From contig OU744720.1 of the NCBI GenBank assembly GCA_916613615.1, positions 73,063,338 through 73,127,337 of the forward strand: a stretch of 64,000 bases of DNA, given 5' to 3'. The notes under the pieces were generated by a model. The model was given only the letters and a program-made list of their open reading frames with translations, had not been told where the DNA came from and ran no database searches. This document shows, in pieces, positions 44,281-56,139 of this stretch. The stretch comes from Steromphala cineraria (Eukaryota; Mollusca; Gastropoda; Trochida; Trochidae). The translations under genes and the position numbers were made by a program. Position 1 is the first letter of the stretch. Every line of letters begins with the position of its first letter.

Positions 44281-47200
44281 GTATGCATTTCCTTTCATAT
44301 TCCTTGCAATAATGTTTCTTTAGAGTTATTGTTTTTATATTTGGTTATCCACGTAATGGGCAGGTAGACCGAATATAAAGTAACACAAATGACAATTAGC
44401 ATCGTTAACTGAGAATCAACAGATATAGAGGAACAGCGTTTTGGAAAGATTTGTTCATCTTGATAAGATGAAAAATAAGTAAATATTTCAAAGCAAACAT
44501 TGCAAACCCACAAGAATTCTGCCAACAAGCTTTATTAACTTTGAATTGGAAAGTACACTTTCCCATTTACATGTGTACCATATACAATGTATAGCTCTTT
44601 TAACATTACAAACCAAATACACGTATCTTGTTTTGGCTGCCACAGATATGTTTACATGTTTACCATATTTAGGCCTTTCAACTCTACCAAACAAATATCT
44701 GTCATATATATGTATAATATATAATGATAAAAATCCCTTATAAAGTTGTATTTTCCTTCTGAAGAATCAACATTGAAATGGTTATATCAAGTAACAGCCA
44801 ATGATGAAATAACCCCATCAAAATATGAAACATGTTTGACAACGTTTGACATATATGATTTAAATTTATTTAATTTTGACCATGGAGTCGTGTGTCACAA
44901 CCATCAAAGACCATTCCACTTTTTGTTTGACCATTCCACTATTTTCACAATCTGAAAAACATTTCAACATTCCAACGGTTCAGCCCATGACTGTCATGAC
45001 GAAATCCAGGCTAAATCTGAAATAACAATCCAATAACCTAAACATTTTTATAAAATGTTGGTGCCCTTTCCTGTTCTGTTCATGTCCATATGTATGAAGT
45101 CCTTCTCCCCCGACACAGGTAGCTCAAGTCAAACAATTCTCATCAAACTTCTGTTGAGCTCTACGAAGCGAGTCTGTCTTTAGATCCCTTGAGACAAGGA
45201 ATGATCAGTATTTGAAATAAGCATCAAAAACTGTTTGTCAATAAGGACCTTCAGATGGGGAAAACTGTTGGCCTAGCTCAGAAACTGTTGGCATTCATTA
45301 TTAGTACCGGTTTGACTTATTCTAAAATAATACATCCTTGGTATCAGTATGTTATGAATACACAAGATTCTATCAGTTTTGAGTGATAGTTATGAAGCTT
45401 TGGCAAAGAAATATGTCTTATAGCAAGTATTGTTAGAAAGGAACAGTATTATATAACAAAATGTGAGCCGAAGGACCTGCAGGTATTGAAAAGTGTTGGC
45501 CCTTGTGAATAACAGTCGGTGTGGGGCCTACGGGCCTATGCTTATTTCAAACATTGGGAAAGAAACATTGTGTGGTTGATACCAATAAACATTATCAAAA
45601 TAAGATTTTAAGCAATTATTTACAGACAGTCGACAATAGGCCCACCAACCACAGCAGAACCTCCACAAGAAGAGCTGTTTCTGTACGCCGACGGCAACAA
45701 GGACGGTCGACTCAATACCACGGAATGCAGAAACTTCTGGCTGCGATTCGACGGCGACCGTGAGTTGAGTGTATTTTATTGAATGGACACTAACCCGGCT
45801 TTTTTCAGCATTGAACCCTTTTATCCGTTAACGTTTAGACACTTATCAAGTATCAGGCAGGAATTTCTGGCGGCAACAAGTGTTGTGCGTCAAGGATGTT
45901 TTACGCTGCTTTACCGAATATTGTACTGATTTTGTTTAAAAAAAATTGACTTCCATTTAGTAACATTTCTTTCAATTCACCAGGGCAAAAAATACAACAA
46001 AACGAAACTAACGTTCTATCTCCAAGAAAACGCGCTACATGCTTGAAATGAAGGGAGTCCTAGAATTCATATAGAATAATGTTAGAATATTTTATAAACA
46101 TCGCCCAGTTCAGTCGTGAAATATCTTTCGTTAGCAAAAATGAGACATTAACTCATTTACTCGCATGCATATATTTCATAGCATAAAACCATCAAATTTA
46201 ACCGTACCGAAATATTTCACAAATCAATCATTAGAAACTATCATATGGACACTATGCCCTGTAGATGACCATAAGGTGGACAAGCTGGAGTTTGAACTCA
46301 AGTGGACATTCCTTGACCTGAACGATGCCGAGCATGCAGCCTTCTTCTTCAGGGAGCTGGACATCAACCTGGACGGTCAGGCCTCGGTCAACGAGATCAA
46401 CCGCATGTGTAAATACATGGACGACGACAGTAAGATTCATATATTCTTAATAAGTGTGTTCAGTCGCATTAAAATGATACCATTTTCTAAAATTTGCTAA
46501 TAACGCAGATAACAATGTTTGAAATCTTTGGGAAAAGGTACTCTCGGTTTGACAAAGATGACCTTGCTGATTTCAATGCGATATTCAGTTCAAGATACGC
46601 GTTTCTGTGGCGACACTCCTTTAATTTGTCACTGTTGGGAATGGTTTACTTAAATTTACATTACTGATGTACGTATACTCAAATTAGCAGTGTTAATTCG
46701 GTGCAGATATCCCAGTACCTCAGTGATGATATAAGTTTGTTCTCGAGGGTTCAATATTGTTGAAATTAGGGGTGACTATTGACCCAAAAGGGACCTAATT
46801 TGAGTACAATTACATCAGTTCTGTAATGTTATTTTAAGCAAACCGCTTTTACATTGCGGTATTGTCAAGGGGCTGAAACCATTTGTTATCGGGGCTGACG
46901 TGATCAAGGTCTGTAAGGGGAAAACAATGCGGTGGGGATTTTCACTGGGTGGTAACGTACCCCGGAAATTGCTGATTATGAAAGAGAAATGAGTAATTTG
47001 ACAAAATAGTTGAACTCGAGTGGTCTGCGTATTGACTCAATATTTGTGTTTCCAATATGCAGACCACCTCTTGAGTCAATAGGCAGACCACTCGAGTTCA
47101 ATATTTTGTCAAATTACTCATTTCTCTCTTATAATCACACGATCACGGGGTATCAAGAAAGTGCACATTGTTCTAGAATTTCTTTTTAACATAGATTTGA

Positions 47201-47654
47201 CCTTCTAAAATGACACGAAGTATTGAAATTGGTCAAATACTGTTATCCCCTATACCTATAACTCTTTCTGTAGCGACCACACTGCCGATTTTCGATAATT
47301 GTAACATAAAAAGAACTGTCAGTAAGTAATTGAAATTTGTATGTGAAGTATTATCCACATCAAACATTTACCTGAAGTCTATTGCATTTAAAAAAGACTA
47401 GAAAGACTTCAAATCGATCGTGAATCTTACCTGGTCCCCTGCCTCTGCCATCTTCCCTCGCTTCGTGGACAGCAATTTCCGGGGTACGTTACCACCTAGT
47501 GATTTTGGTAGTCGAGAAAAAGACCAAGGATTCTGACGACAAATGATGTATGCAATGATAACATATGAATGATCCTTGTGTTTCAGACAATGGCTACGTT
47601 TCCAAAATGGAGTTCCAGATGAACTGGGTGGCGCTCTTTACTTTCCCCCATTAA
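44231..47654 (+). CDS. Four-exon gene, secreted four-loop EF-hand protein (138 aa)
   Basis: Exons: 44231-44280 (50 nt), 45626-45759 (134 nt), 46265-46429 (165 nt) and 47587-47654 (68 nt with TAA). Splice sites are TATGG|GTATGC, TATTTACAG, GACC|GTGAGT, CCTGTAG, GACA|GTAAGA and TGTTTCAG. Phases 2, 1 and 1 match at every junction, giving 138 residues. Residues 1-17 (MFMKICLFLCLSVCCYG) form a signal peptide, so the product is secreted or in the secretory lumen. Calcium-binding loops: 39-50 (DGNKDGRLNTTE), 59-70 (DGDHDHKVDKLE), 94-105 (DINLDGQASVNE) and 114-125 (DDDNNGYVSKME), each with acidic residues at 1, (3), 5 and Glu at 12. Loops 1-2 and 3-4 start only 20 residues apart (36 in calmodulin), joined by an 8-residue link. 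The two halves are a tandem duplication with a 55-residue period. Probable role: extracellular or luminal calcium binding. The ligand partner is unknown. Confidence 0.82.
45626..45759 (+). CDS. EF-hand gene exon 2
   Basis: Encodes a short Pro/Thr/Glu-rich linker, the first EF loop, and the first three residues of the second loop. The donor CC|GTGAGT splits codon 62. Confidence 0.85.
46265..46429 (+). CDS. EF-hand gene exon 3
   Basis: 165 nt, acceptor CCCTGTAG, donor ACA|GTAAGA. It carries the rest of loop 2, a 23-residue helical connector, loop 3 and the first three residues of loop 4. GC-rich against its introns. Confidence 0.9.
46942..47502. mobile_element. 561-bp inverted-repeat element with nested hairpin, in an intron
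   Basis: Outer arms 46942-46973 and 47471-47502 are inverted repeats of about 32 bp with one or two mismatches (core GGTAACGTACCCCGGAAATT). Directly inside the left arm begins a second inverted repeat, 46974-47040 versus 47071-47136 (about 66 bp, few mismatches). The remaining 334 bp has no coding capacity. It lies in intron 3 of the EF-hand gene. No target duplication is certain. Confidence 0.75.
47587..47654 (+). CDS. EF-hand gene exon 4, stop codon
   Basis: Acceptor TTGTGTTTCAG. Completes loop 4 and the final helix (EFQMNWVALFTFPH), then TAA at 47652-47654. Confidence 0.85.
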
Positions 47655-47693
47655 AAGATGAACGTCGTTTTAGTTGGTGACTTGGCTACGATG

Positions 47694-47699
47694 AATAAA
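47694..47699 (+). terminator. Poly(A) signal of the EF-hand gene
   Basis: AATAAA 40 bp after the stop codon, giving a very short 3' UTR. Confidence 0.7.
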
Positions 47700-48905
47700 C
47701 AGTCCTCAACTAGTGCATTGTCTAATATTTCATGTCATTCTGGCCTTTCTAATGATCTACTTGTTTGAATTATTGGAACTTACAATATATAAAAAACACA
47801 TATGGATTAGTTCTTTCTCAAAATAGCATTCCGTGTCTTTCTTTATAAACTTCTCTGAATGTCCACTGGAAACTTCAAAGCCGTATAATTGTACATCTAC
47901 CACAAATCCAACCAAATCTTCGTGTATTTAACTTATCTCATTGTATTATATATAAGTACTCCAATACCGTTAGAATTGGCGATACACCTATGTTTTCCAA
48001 AAATAGATTGCCTTTCAAATACATTTAAAACTAGAGTTACTTCCCTTTGACCACAAGGCGCGAGATACTTAACGTCTCTCCTTGACAGTTCGTCAAAGTT
48101 ATTGTCAACCACTTCAGATAAGGGAGATATTGCTAAATCTCTTATATAAGAGTACAGCTTCGACCTTTTCACTGAAGTAACGTTATATTCATTTAACTAA
48201 AAACAATTAAACTAACTGATTATCTAAACATAACAGGTATTTAAATTTTTTTTTTTTATTCATCCACCCCTGTTATTACAAAAAAATCGACCTCCATTCC
48301 AGGAAATGAGAGGCAACTTGCACAATTAAGTTTTGCAGGTATTTTTCATACTTGTACTGATTTTTGCAAAACACATTATCACTTACGATCCTAGCTCAGA
48401 TATGCTATACACCCAAGTGCACGTTTAAGTTGATTATATTCACTAAAGTTGGTAAACCTACTTAAACAAAATGATAATATTGTAGTAAATGATACTATGA
48501 TACAATATGACAAGAATCTGCTGTTCTACTTTTTAATGTTCAGTGATGATGGCGACAGTAAGCGATTTCATAAGAGATTCATCATCGTTTAGTGAGTAAT
48601 TATATTATGGCATTGGAATGCAGGGGTTATTTCGGAAAGGTATTTTTAAAAGTGTTTACTTTGCTAGGAGCCCTTACGTATCTGTCAAACCTGAATTTGC
48701 ACTGGATTCAGTGATTCTATCTGTTCACGCGAACTGGAGTGAAAATGTATATATAGGCAGTGCGATTGTAGTTCAAATCATGTTCCTATATTGATATAGG
48801 TAGGCTACTTGCGTTGCATTCTGATACATACGTATATCCCTAATACGAAAGACGAAATCTTTTCATGTGACGTTTTTCATAAAGAAATGTGAAAACATTT
48901 CTGTT
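47700..48905. other. Intergenic, nothing recognised
   Basis: AT-rich. No frame or repeat of note. Confidence 0.3.
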
Positions 48906-48913
48906 TTAGATCT

Positions 48914-49493
48914 ACAGCTGCGTATCGTTAGTTTGTTCACTTACCTTTGTATTCTTGTGCAAATATCATGTAATTTGTAACGTCTTTGAGACATCATACC
49001 ATTGTGACAACGAAACCGATAATGATGAAATTTCACTGCATAAGTTAATGTTCATTTTGCGTTGACATTCTCGTATGTCATACCCAGCAGATAGCTGTAA
49101 CAATTTTGGCAGGTCATTGAAGTGACAAGGGGTCAACATTTCGAAAACACTGATTTCTATTTGCTCTACAAAATCCTTCATAAGTAATTAACACCTTTAG
49201 ATCTTATTCTTCGCTAAGGCAACGTTACTGTGCTGATGTTTTCCTACAAAGTTTACATGGATGGTTTTAATCGAAAACCTGTCTATTTAACAATGCCAAA
49301 TATCGACATTCAGCACCAGTGACAAGACGATCCCGAAATATGGTTTAGGAATGGTTATTTTACACATGGACAATTGATGATCTTCTGTAAGTGGTCCTGG
49401 AGTTATTTATGAACGTCAAAACGAAACCCAAATTACATGATATTTGCACTAATATCACAAGCAGGTGAACGAACTTTTGGAATGCAGCTGTAA
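48914..49493 (+). mobile_element. TA-flanked MITE, family 2, complete copy
   Basis: TA-CAGCTGCGTATCG at the left, with TTTGTTCACTTACC inside it. The right arm (ACATGATATTTGCACTA ... GAATGCAGCTG-TA) is its inverted counterpart. The interior matches the copies at 14262 and 16287. Confidence 0.75.
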
Positions 49494-49499
49494 ATAAAG

Positions 49500-50015
49500 A
49501 TGTTGAAGAAATTGCACCAACGTACATTCAAAATGTTAAAACATTGAATTCGTTTACAACATATTGTCATAAGAAAGAATAGAGGCAATAAATTGTTATA
49601 ATCTCTATTTGAAATGACATACATGAATGTAGTATACTAAATGTTGTGATTACCGATTTTGATAATTATTGATCATGATAATTATTGGTAATTATCTATT
49701 GGTAATTACTTTGATCATTCAGTTCATGTAAAAGCAAAAAGTTATATTTTCTTCAAAAGAATCATATTTTAGTTCGCTTTCAATATTGATACTATTGTAG
49801 TATTGACAATATTTGGTGATAAATTACGTGCGCTGATACAAAATGTATACATTCTTTTGTTTAATTACTAGAAAACGCAGTCCGGTATTTTCATCGTAAA
49901 TTAATGGCGCATATGACACATGTGCATTACTGTTTAGTTGCACAAAACTCACAAAACAATTGTTGTTTGTGTTCTTGTGTACTGGTTGATGTTGTCCCAT
50001 TGGCGTCTGACAGTG
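49500..50015. other. AT-rich spacer with small palindromic repeats
   Basis: Around 49660-49715 the motifs ATAATTATT and TTGGTAATTA recur in both orientations. Nothing else recognised. Confidence 0.35.
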
Positions 50016-50019
50016 GCCA

Positions 50020-52070
50020 GGCACTAATTTCATCTGTAGATCTAACTCAGACAGTAATCTGTTGGTACTGAGTTATTAGTAAGGGGACACTGTCGTATTA
50101 GTGGTTTAACCTAGCCTGTATAAAATATGCACAATGCACATAATACTCATTTTATAAAAGTATTCCTATATGCTATGTTGGTAAAGTGTAATTATATTAA
50201 TTCAAAGTACAAATGACATGTTTAAGAAATGTATACATAAGAACTTGTTAGCTTGTAAAACATAGGAGTCAAATATACATACATGTATAATCATTGGTCA
50301 CATCTTAACCAACATTTGCCTCAGAGGCACATTTCATTATTGTTTTTGGGATAAAGAACATCTTCAGAGTGCTTTTCCTTTGATATATCTTTTTGTAACG
50401 CCCATAAAAACTAGGAATTATAGAAAATGATGAACTCTGCCTGTCAATGGAACACAAGTCGAAGTTCATCAGGTCTACTAGGTGTCTGTGTAATGACTGA
50501 CTGTGCATACCCTGTACTAGGCAACCCACCATTCAACAAGATAACATATACTGTACACAGTCCCAATTCCTACGACCCTTCCAGCGCATTAAGCTAGTTT
50601 CACCATATTGTCATGCTCTGAAAAGTAGATTAGAGAGTACGTCTGGCAATATATGGACACTCATATAATCAGGACAATAAATGATAACTGCAGAGGCTTG
50701 GCTCGATGTTAAAGGGAAATAGGGAATTCGTGATAAGATTTCGTTTCACCAAAATAATACCATCAAGGTATTGATCTACAGACTGGGAATATGATGTATC
50801 AAATTCGCGTGTGAGGACGGATTGTTTTATGTTGTGGGTTAAGTTATATCAAAAGATCGCAATTGCGACATGTCTAAAATGAAGGTATCTCAAATCGGGT
50901 AAAATAATGCTTATTTTCAAGAACCATGAAGGCTGCCCATTTCCTGTTTTTTCGCATTCATTTTCACTGGGAAAAGAACAATGACAAGTTGTTATCCACT
51001 TGCAAAAATAATGATCATGTTTAGACACATTAATTAACAGAAATACTTAAAATCTTATTAACAGGTAAGATCTCTGATACCCAGAAGTATTAGCCATTTT
51101 TATGATATTTTTTTCATTGAAATAACATTTACATTTTGGCAACGAAAGTGCTCTTACACTAACACTTAGGACTGGTCGGTGCCAGCGAATCAGTGTTATC
51201 ACAAATAGATTCAGACTGTCTTCAGGCTACTATAATTGTTGGAAATGTTAATCATTCAAATCAAATGTAAATCATACTGAATACACGGCCAAGAGTTACT
51301 AGTAGTCTTAAACGTTGGTTTAAACTGGCAATGTGTTGACATAGTCTGGCAAATTAAACGATTCCTATTAGGTTGCCTAGTCACGTCCTCTGAACTGTAA
51401 GTGGCAATATAAATTAATGAATATATATATTCATATGAAACATCCACAGGAGACGGAAACGGTTTATGGATGGCTAAAATGACTGTATCCTAGTTAATAC
51501 TCTGAACATTTAATAAACATTGACTTTTGTTAGGACTCAACAAGCAAAATATAATTGATGTTTTAACTATAACTGTATAGAAAACTATGCAGCCATACAA
51601 ATTTAAAGGTAAACAAGTTAAGAACGACAAGCAACCCTCAAACGTATAAAACTTGCTGTGTTAGATGTGAATAGTTCAAATTAAGTATGACAGTAGACAA
51701 AACTGATTGCATTTGAGCATCCATGCCCAGACAGAAATCTTCTGGAGCAGGATCATAAGCCAAGGGACACTCTTAGTATTAGTATCAGATTCGGGCTTAA
51801 ACAAATTTATAAAAATGTTGTTCCAGAAAAGCTGATTCCCTATCCATATAACATTACTTCATATGAAGTCCATTGTTATTTTAAGTTTTTGAGTGCATTT
51901 TGCTGCTTGTAAACTGTGACTTCCGTATGATAAAGAACTTGAATATCTATATCGTTTGAGTTTCATTTGTGAGATAATCTATTCCTATATCAGGATATTG
52001 AATACAAGTTCACCAGATATTCCTTATGCCTGTTTAATAAGTGACTGTGTATCGCATCCCTGTATCAACC
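50020..52070 (+). repeat. Left arm of a large degenerate inverted repeat
   Basis: Several blocks reappear in reverse complement and reverse order at 56140-57600: the CATCTGTAGATCTAA block (about 50030 versus 57555), 50561-50830 versus 57240-57480, the region near 51470 versus 56690, 51720-51860 versus 56280-56420, and 52005-52065 versus 56145-56205. Similarity is patchy with many indels. Confidence 0.7.
50561..50830 (+). repeat. Dispersed repeat family 3
   Basis: Shares blocks such as GAGTACGTCTGGCAATATATGG with 52600-52900, 53290-53555, 63245-63500 and 63755-64000, and in reverse with 57240-57480. The copy ends near a GCGTGTGAGGACGGATTG block. Non-coding. Confidence 0.65.
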
Positions 52071-52099
52071 AGATACAGAATACAAACTGATGTGCTTCC

Positions 52100-52590
52100 T
52101 CTGAGTAGTGTTGATGGCAACCAGGTATCCTTTTACCGAATAAGTAATCATCATTGTCATAATGTTATCATGTATATCATTTAATATAGTTGATTTCTGT
52201 TAATGTTAGTAACAATTGACATGAAATTACATCTTTTGCTTGCAAAGTTACTACTGGAATTTTGTCAGTCTAAGTTTTGTCAGCTATTTGAATTTGAACA
52301 ACAAAATTTCACACTGCACATATCATTATTTGCTAAGTCATCAGTGTCCTCCGATAGATAATGCCAAATATATAAATATTCCCATGAATAATATGAACTG
52401 GAACGTAAAACTTAATATCATTATTGAGTAATAAAAGTTGAATATCTAGTCACAACAATAACTACCATCTAATAGAATATATCAAACCGTGTATTCCTGG
52501 ATGTGTATTTGAGGAAAGAGATTTTGACTTTCATCAGAAAGTTAACAAGGTGTTCTTAAAATCTTAGAATAACTTACTTTGTATTCCGGT
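52100..52590. other. Spacer, nothing recognised
   Basis: AT-rich sequence in the centre of the large inverted repeat. Confidence 0.3.
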
Positions 52591-52599
52591 AGTGACAAC

Positions 52600-52900
52600 C
52601 CTACATTAACAAGAAAAAACGTAGCAGGCCAAAGTCCTTCTACCCTTTCTAGGACATGAAGCTCATTTCATCATATTGTACCTAAGATGTAGATAACAGA
52701 GTATTTTTGGCATTCTCAGGACACACATATGATAACTGCATGGGAGAGTTCTCTGGATGCTGACAGGAAAAATAGTGAGTTGATGCTAACCGGTTATCTT
52801 CATCGGTTAATCAGTTACCCAGTTAATAATATCGATATAGCGATCTGAATGAATAAATGTCATAGAATATAGAAGATGTGTGGGGATAGGTTTATTTCGA
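52600..52900 (+). repeat. Dispersed repeat family 3, copy
   Basis: Begins with CCTTCTACCCTTTCTAG and continues through the TTTCATCATATTGT and GTGAGTTGATGC blocks shared with the other copies. Diverged. Confidence 0.55.
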
Positions 52901-53289
52901 TTAAGATGGTACTGATTTTTTAAAGAGAAATTCATGAATACTTTTTGCTATCCGGAAAAGCTGCACTGAGACAAAAAAAAGGTTATGTTGTTAAAACATT
53001 TCAAATTACTTTCTGAAACTAAAGGGGAATCAAAACCAAAACGTCCCTTTTGTGTAATAAAAAGATGAATATGTTTTGTCATCACCTATACTAAAAATTA
53101 TATAATACATATCAAACAGTTTATTATATTATATATATATTTTTTTGTATTTGGTGAAATTAGGTTTAATCAGAAGTGGAACACAGGTTCACCTGGTCTT
53201 TAACATATTTGTGTAATGACTGACTTTATGATGTGTGTACTATGCAACTCTACATCAACATCTTGTAGGCTGAAACAGTTGAAGTTCAC

Positions 53290-53555
53290 GTGACCTCTCT
53301 CAAGCGCCAAATGTCCGTTTCATCATCTTGTCATGCCCTGAAATGCAGATTACAGAGTAAGTCTGGCAATATATGGTCACGCATATAATCACTGCAAGAA
53401 TGAGTTGCTTCGGTGCTGAAAGAATATTGTTCATTGATGACAACCAGTTATGATTTCTAATCAATAATGTCAACATAGCGATCTGAAACATCGTAATGAA
53501 ATAAAGAAGATTTGCGTGTGAGGATGGATTGAATTATTGAATTTCCTACGTTTTC
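53290..53555 (+). repeat. Dispersed repeat family 3, copy
   Basis: Close to the copy at 63755-64000 (TTTCATCATCTTGTC, CAATATATGGTCACGCATA, ATAATCACTGCAAGA), and tandem to the copy at 52600 with a period near 700 bp. Confidence 0.65.
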
Positions 53556-53559
53556 GATC

Positions 53560-56135
53560 ATACTGACAATTTTCCAAAATTACGTTTGCTTTAGAAAACA
53601 ATGAATTCGCAAGAGTGTTTTTTAAACTGAAACATCTGCACTTTGACAAAAAGAATTGATTGATCTGATTCGAAAAAAAAGACCGCTAAGTTAACAATTG
53701 AAAATATTCATTTTCAACCAAAAAGACAAAAGTAAATTATTTGGGATTGACTCTGTAAATAACAATTTTAAGTGAATTTGATCTTGTGTATAAGAAATTC
53801 TGTGTACCTTTATTGTCTTCTATTTGAGAGGCGAAAATTAACAGTTTGTTTCCTATGGATTGAGCAACCAAAGCTTGTTTCAAGAAGGCCTGAGTTCAAC
53901 TACCCATTGTGTTTATAAGAGAATCAATTCACTGCGTGTGTGAAGCATATGATGAGAACATGTGAATAATTAATTTTTAGGACCAATATTATTATATATT
54001 CAATTCAATTTATTTCAATACTTAAAGGCCACAGGCCTATAGTACAAAAGATACATTTACCTCCTTCGCAGGGATATATTATAATTTATTATATTATAAC
54101 CAGTATACAAGCAAGGGTGCAATAATGAGGAGGAAGGTTTCGGATGTTCAGATCCACAAATAATTAGCTAATACATTCGCCACAAAAGGAAAATGCGAAA
54201 CTAATTTTTGTTTGGTTTGATGTATTTGTTATGTCTCTCTGTTTTTTACCTTGCAACCTAAAACGTTGTTTATTTTTAATAATGATTGGTTCTTTAGTAG
54301 CTGTTGTCAGCGTTTTAACTATTTGACCATTGAAACATTCCCATAGGCCTTCTGTGATGAAACCAGACACGTGATTACATTAAGGCAATCGGTACAGCCC
54401 CATGTCAGACAGAAAAATGACACCCTTGGGCAAAGTATTTGTAAAATGGTAACAGGAAGTGCCTACATACATATACATGTATGTAATTTTGTAGACGTTG
54501 CCTGTCTACCAATTTGACATTATCTGTTCAAAGACAAACTTATCATCTTGTTATTTTTCTGGTGATTATGTTATGTTTTCAATTTAAGACATATATCTAT
54601 ATGCTCTGTCTTCGAAAATAAATTTGTGTTACGTTCTTATTTTGCCACTGAACAAGTTTTGCTTTCAATATACTCAGTATAATCACTTTATACAATGAAA
54701 GTTATTACGGAGTCATCATCTAATTCATTAACTTATTAAGTCATCTTATACATAAGGCACATGCCTATACTATATTGAACTCGAGGGTGAACAATCTTTA
54801 TCAAAGTAATCAAATACCTGAACTAAACATGATGGTTATCAATTTTTTTACCGTCTATCTGCAAGAATAATATGAATTTTATTCTTTTAAGTTTTTGTAA
54901 TTCTGCTTAGAGCGGTGATTATTGGCTTTCACTCGCGTATCAGGTTTTGTTTCGCCTTGAAACATGTCGTTCTGAAGTGGTGTATTTATAATTGAAATTT
55001 CTTGCGAAATTCAAAGAAAATTTAGTACAAAATTATTTATGATAAATTCTTTTATCATCTGACCGAGGACATTCACTATGTCAGAGCCAAAAAAAGCGGT
55101 TTGTTTCGTAAAGATGGACGAACAAAAGGCTTGCTGCGGTTGATCAAACATTATGTTATTAATGAAATCAATGTATTTGCGTGCAAAGCATATAATGAGA
55201 TCATATAAATAAATTGTTCTCTCTGGATTTTTTATGAGCGATGATTTCCATCGAATATTCAAGGAAAAGAAATAAAGAACAAGTTCAAGATGTAAACATG
55301 ATGACAGTTCTTTCAAATGTGCCAAACTTCTCGTGTCACGTGCGAGTAACCAAAGCGAAGTGTATAATTAAATCAAGGGTTGCTGAACCGAGTTTATGTT
55401 GATGGTAACACGTTTACCTACAGTTTTATTATAGCTATAAAACAGTGGGTTGATTGTTATATGTGACATAGTTACATGTATATGGTGTGTTCTGTCATTT
55501 AAGATTCATAACAGGGTATGGAGAACATTGTTGTTAATTAGGAGATAAACCTATTATGTTTGAGATTGAGGTTTCAATTTAGAACTTATATGTACTATCA
55601 ATCCAATATAACATGTCTCTGATTATAAACACACTAGGTTTATTTTCATTCTACCATGACAATTTAAATAATGAACTCTTTGTCATAGTGAATTTCGAAA
55701 AATGTCCCTATTTCTGGCAACAAAAAATAACTCATCGAGGCACGACACTGTGTCAAGGGTATGTCCACTAAATGGATTTTTCACCCTCCCTAACTAAAAT
55801 ATTTATATCATATCGTTTGTAACGATTTGTTCAATTCCTCATAGACAAAAATAATGCAACATCTCTGTGACGCAAAAAGTTGATTCTAACATAAAGCCAC
55901 TGTAATGTTCACAATTTTGACGTCATTATATTGTTGCCTTATTCGGAGGAAACCTGCTGCGCGCAAGAAAGCTCGGCCTATGCTCAATCCATGTTATCAT
56001 ATGAACATTATTCATGATTAATTGGTTTTGTTTACAGCTTACAGAACACCCGGTAATCAATTTTCATGGTATGATAATACAATACAAAGGGATAATGAAC
56101 TAAAAGGCCATCTGAGGAAGTTTCATTTCTGTAGC
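53560..56135. other. Long stretch without a supported gene
   Basis: Centre of the large inverted repeat. A 104-codon minus-strand frame at 55011-55325 has no splice or coding support. No recognised element. Confidence 0.3.
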
Positions 56136-56139
56136 TGGT

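Noticed and set aside
55011..55325. 104-codon minus-strand frame
   Set aside because: Very AT-rich, no signal peptide or domain, no supporting splice sites.
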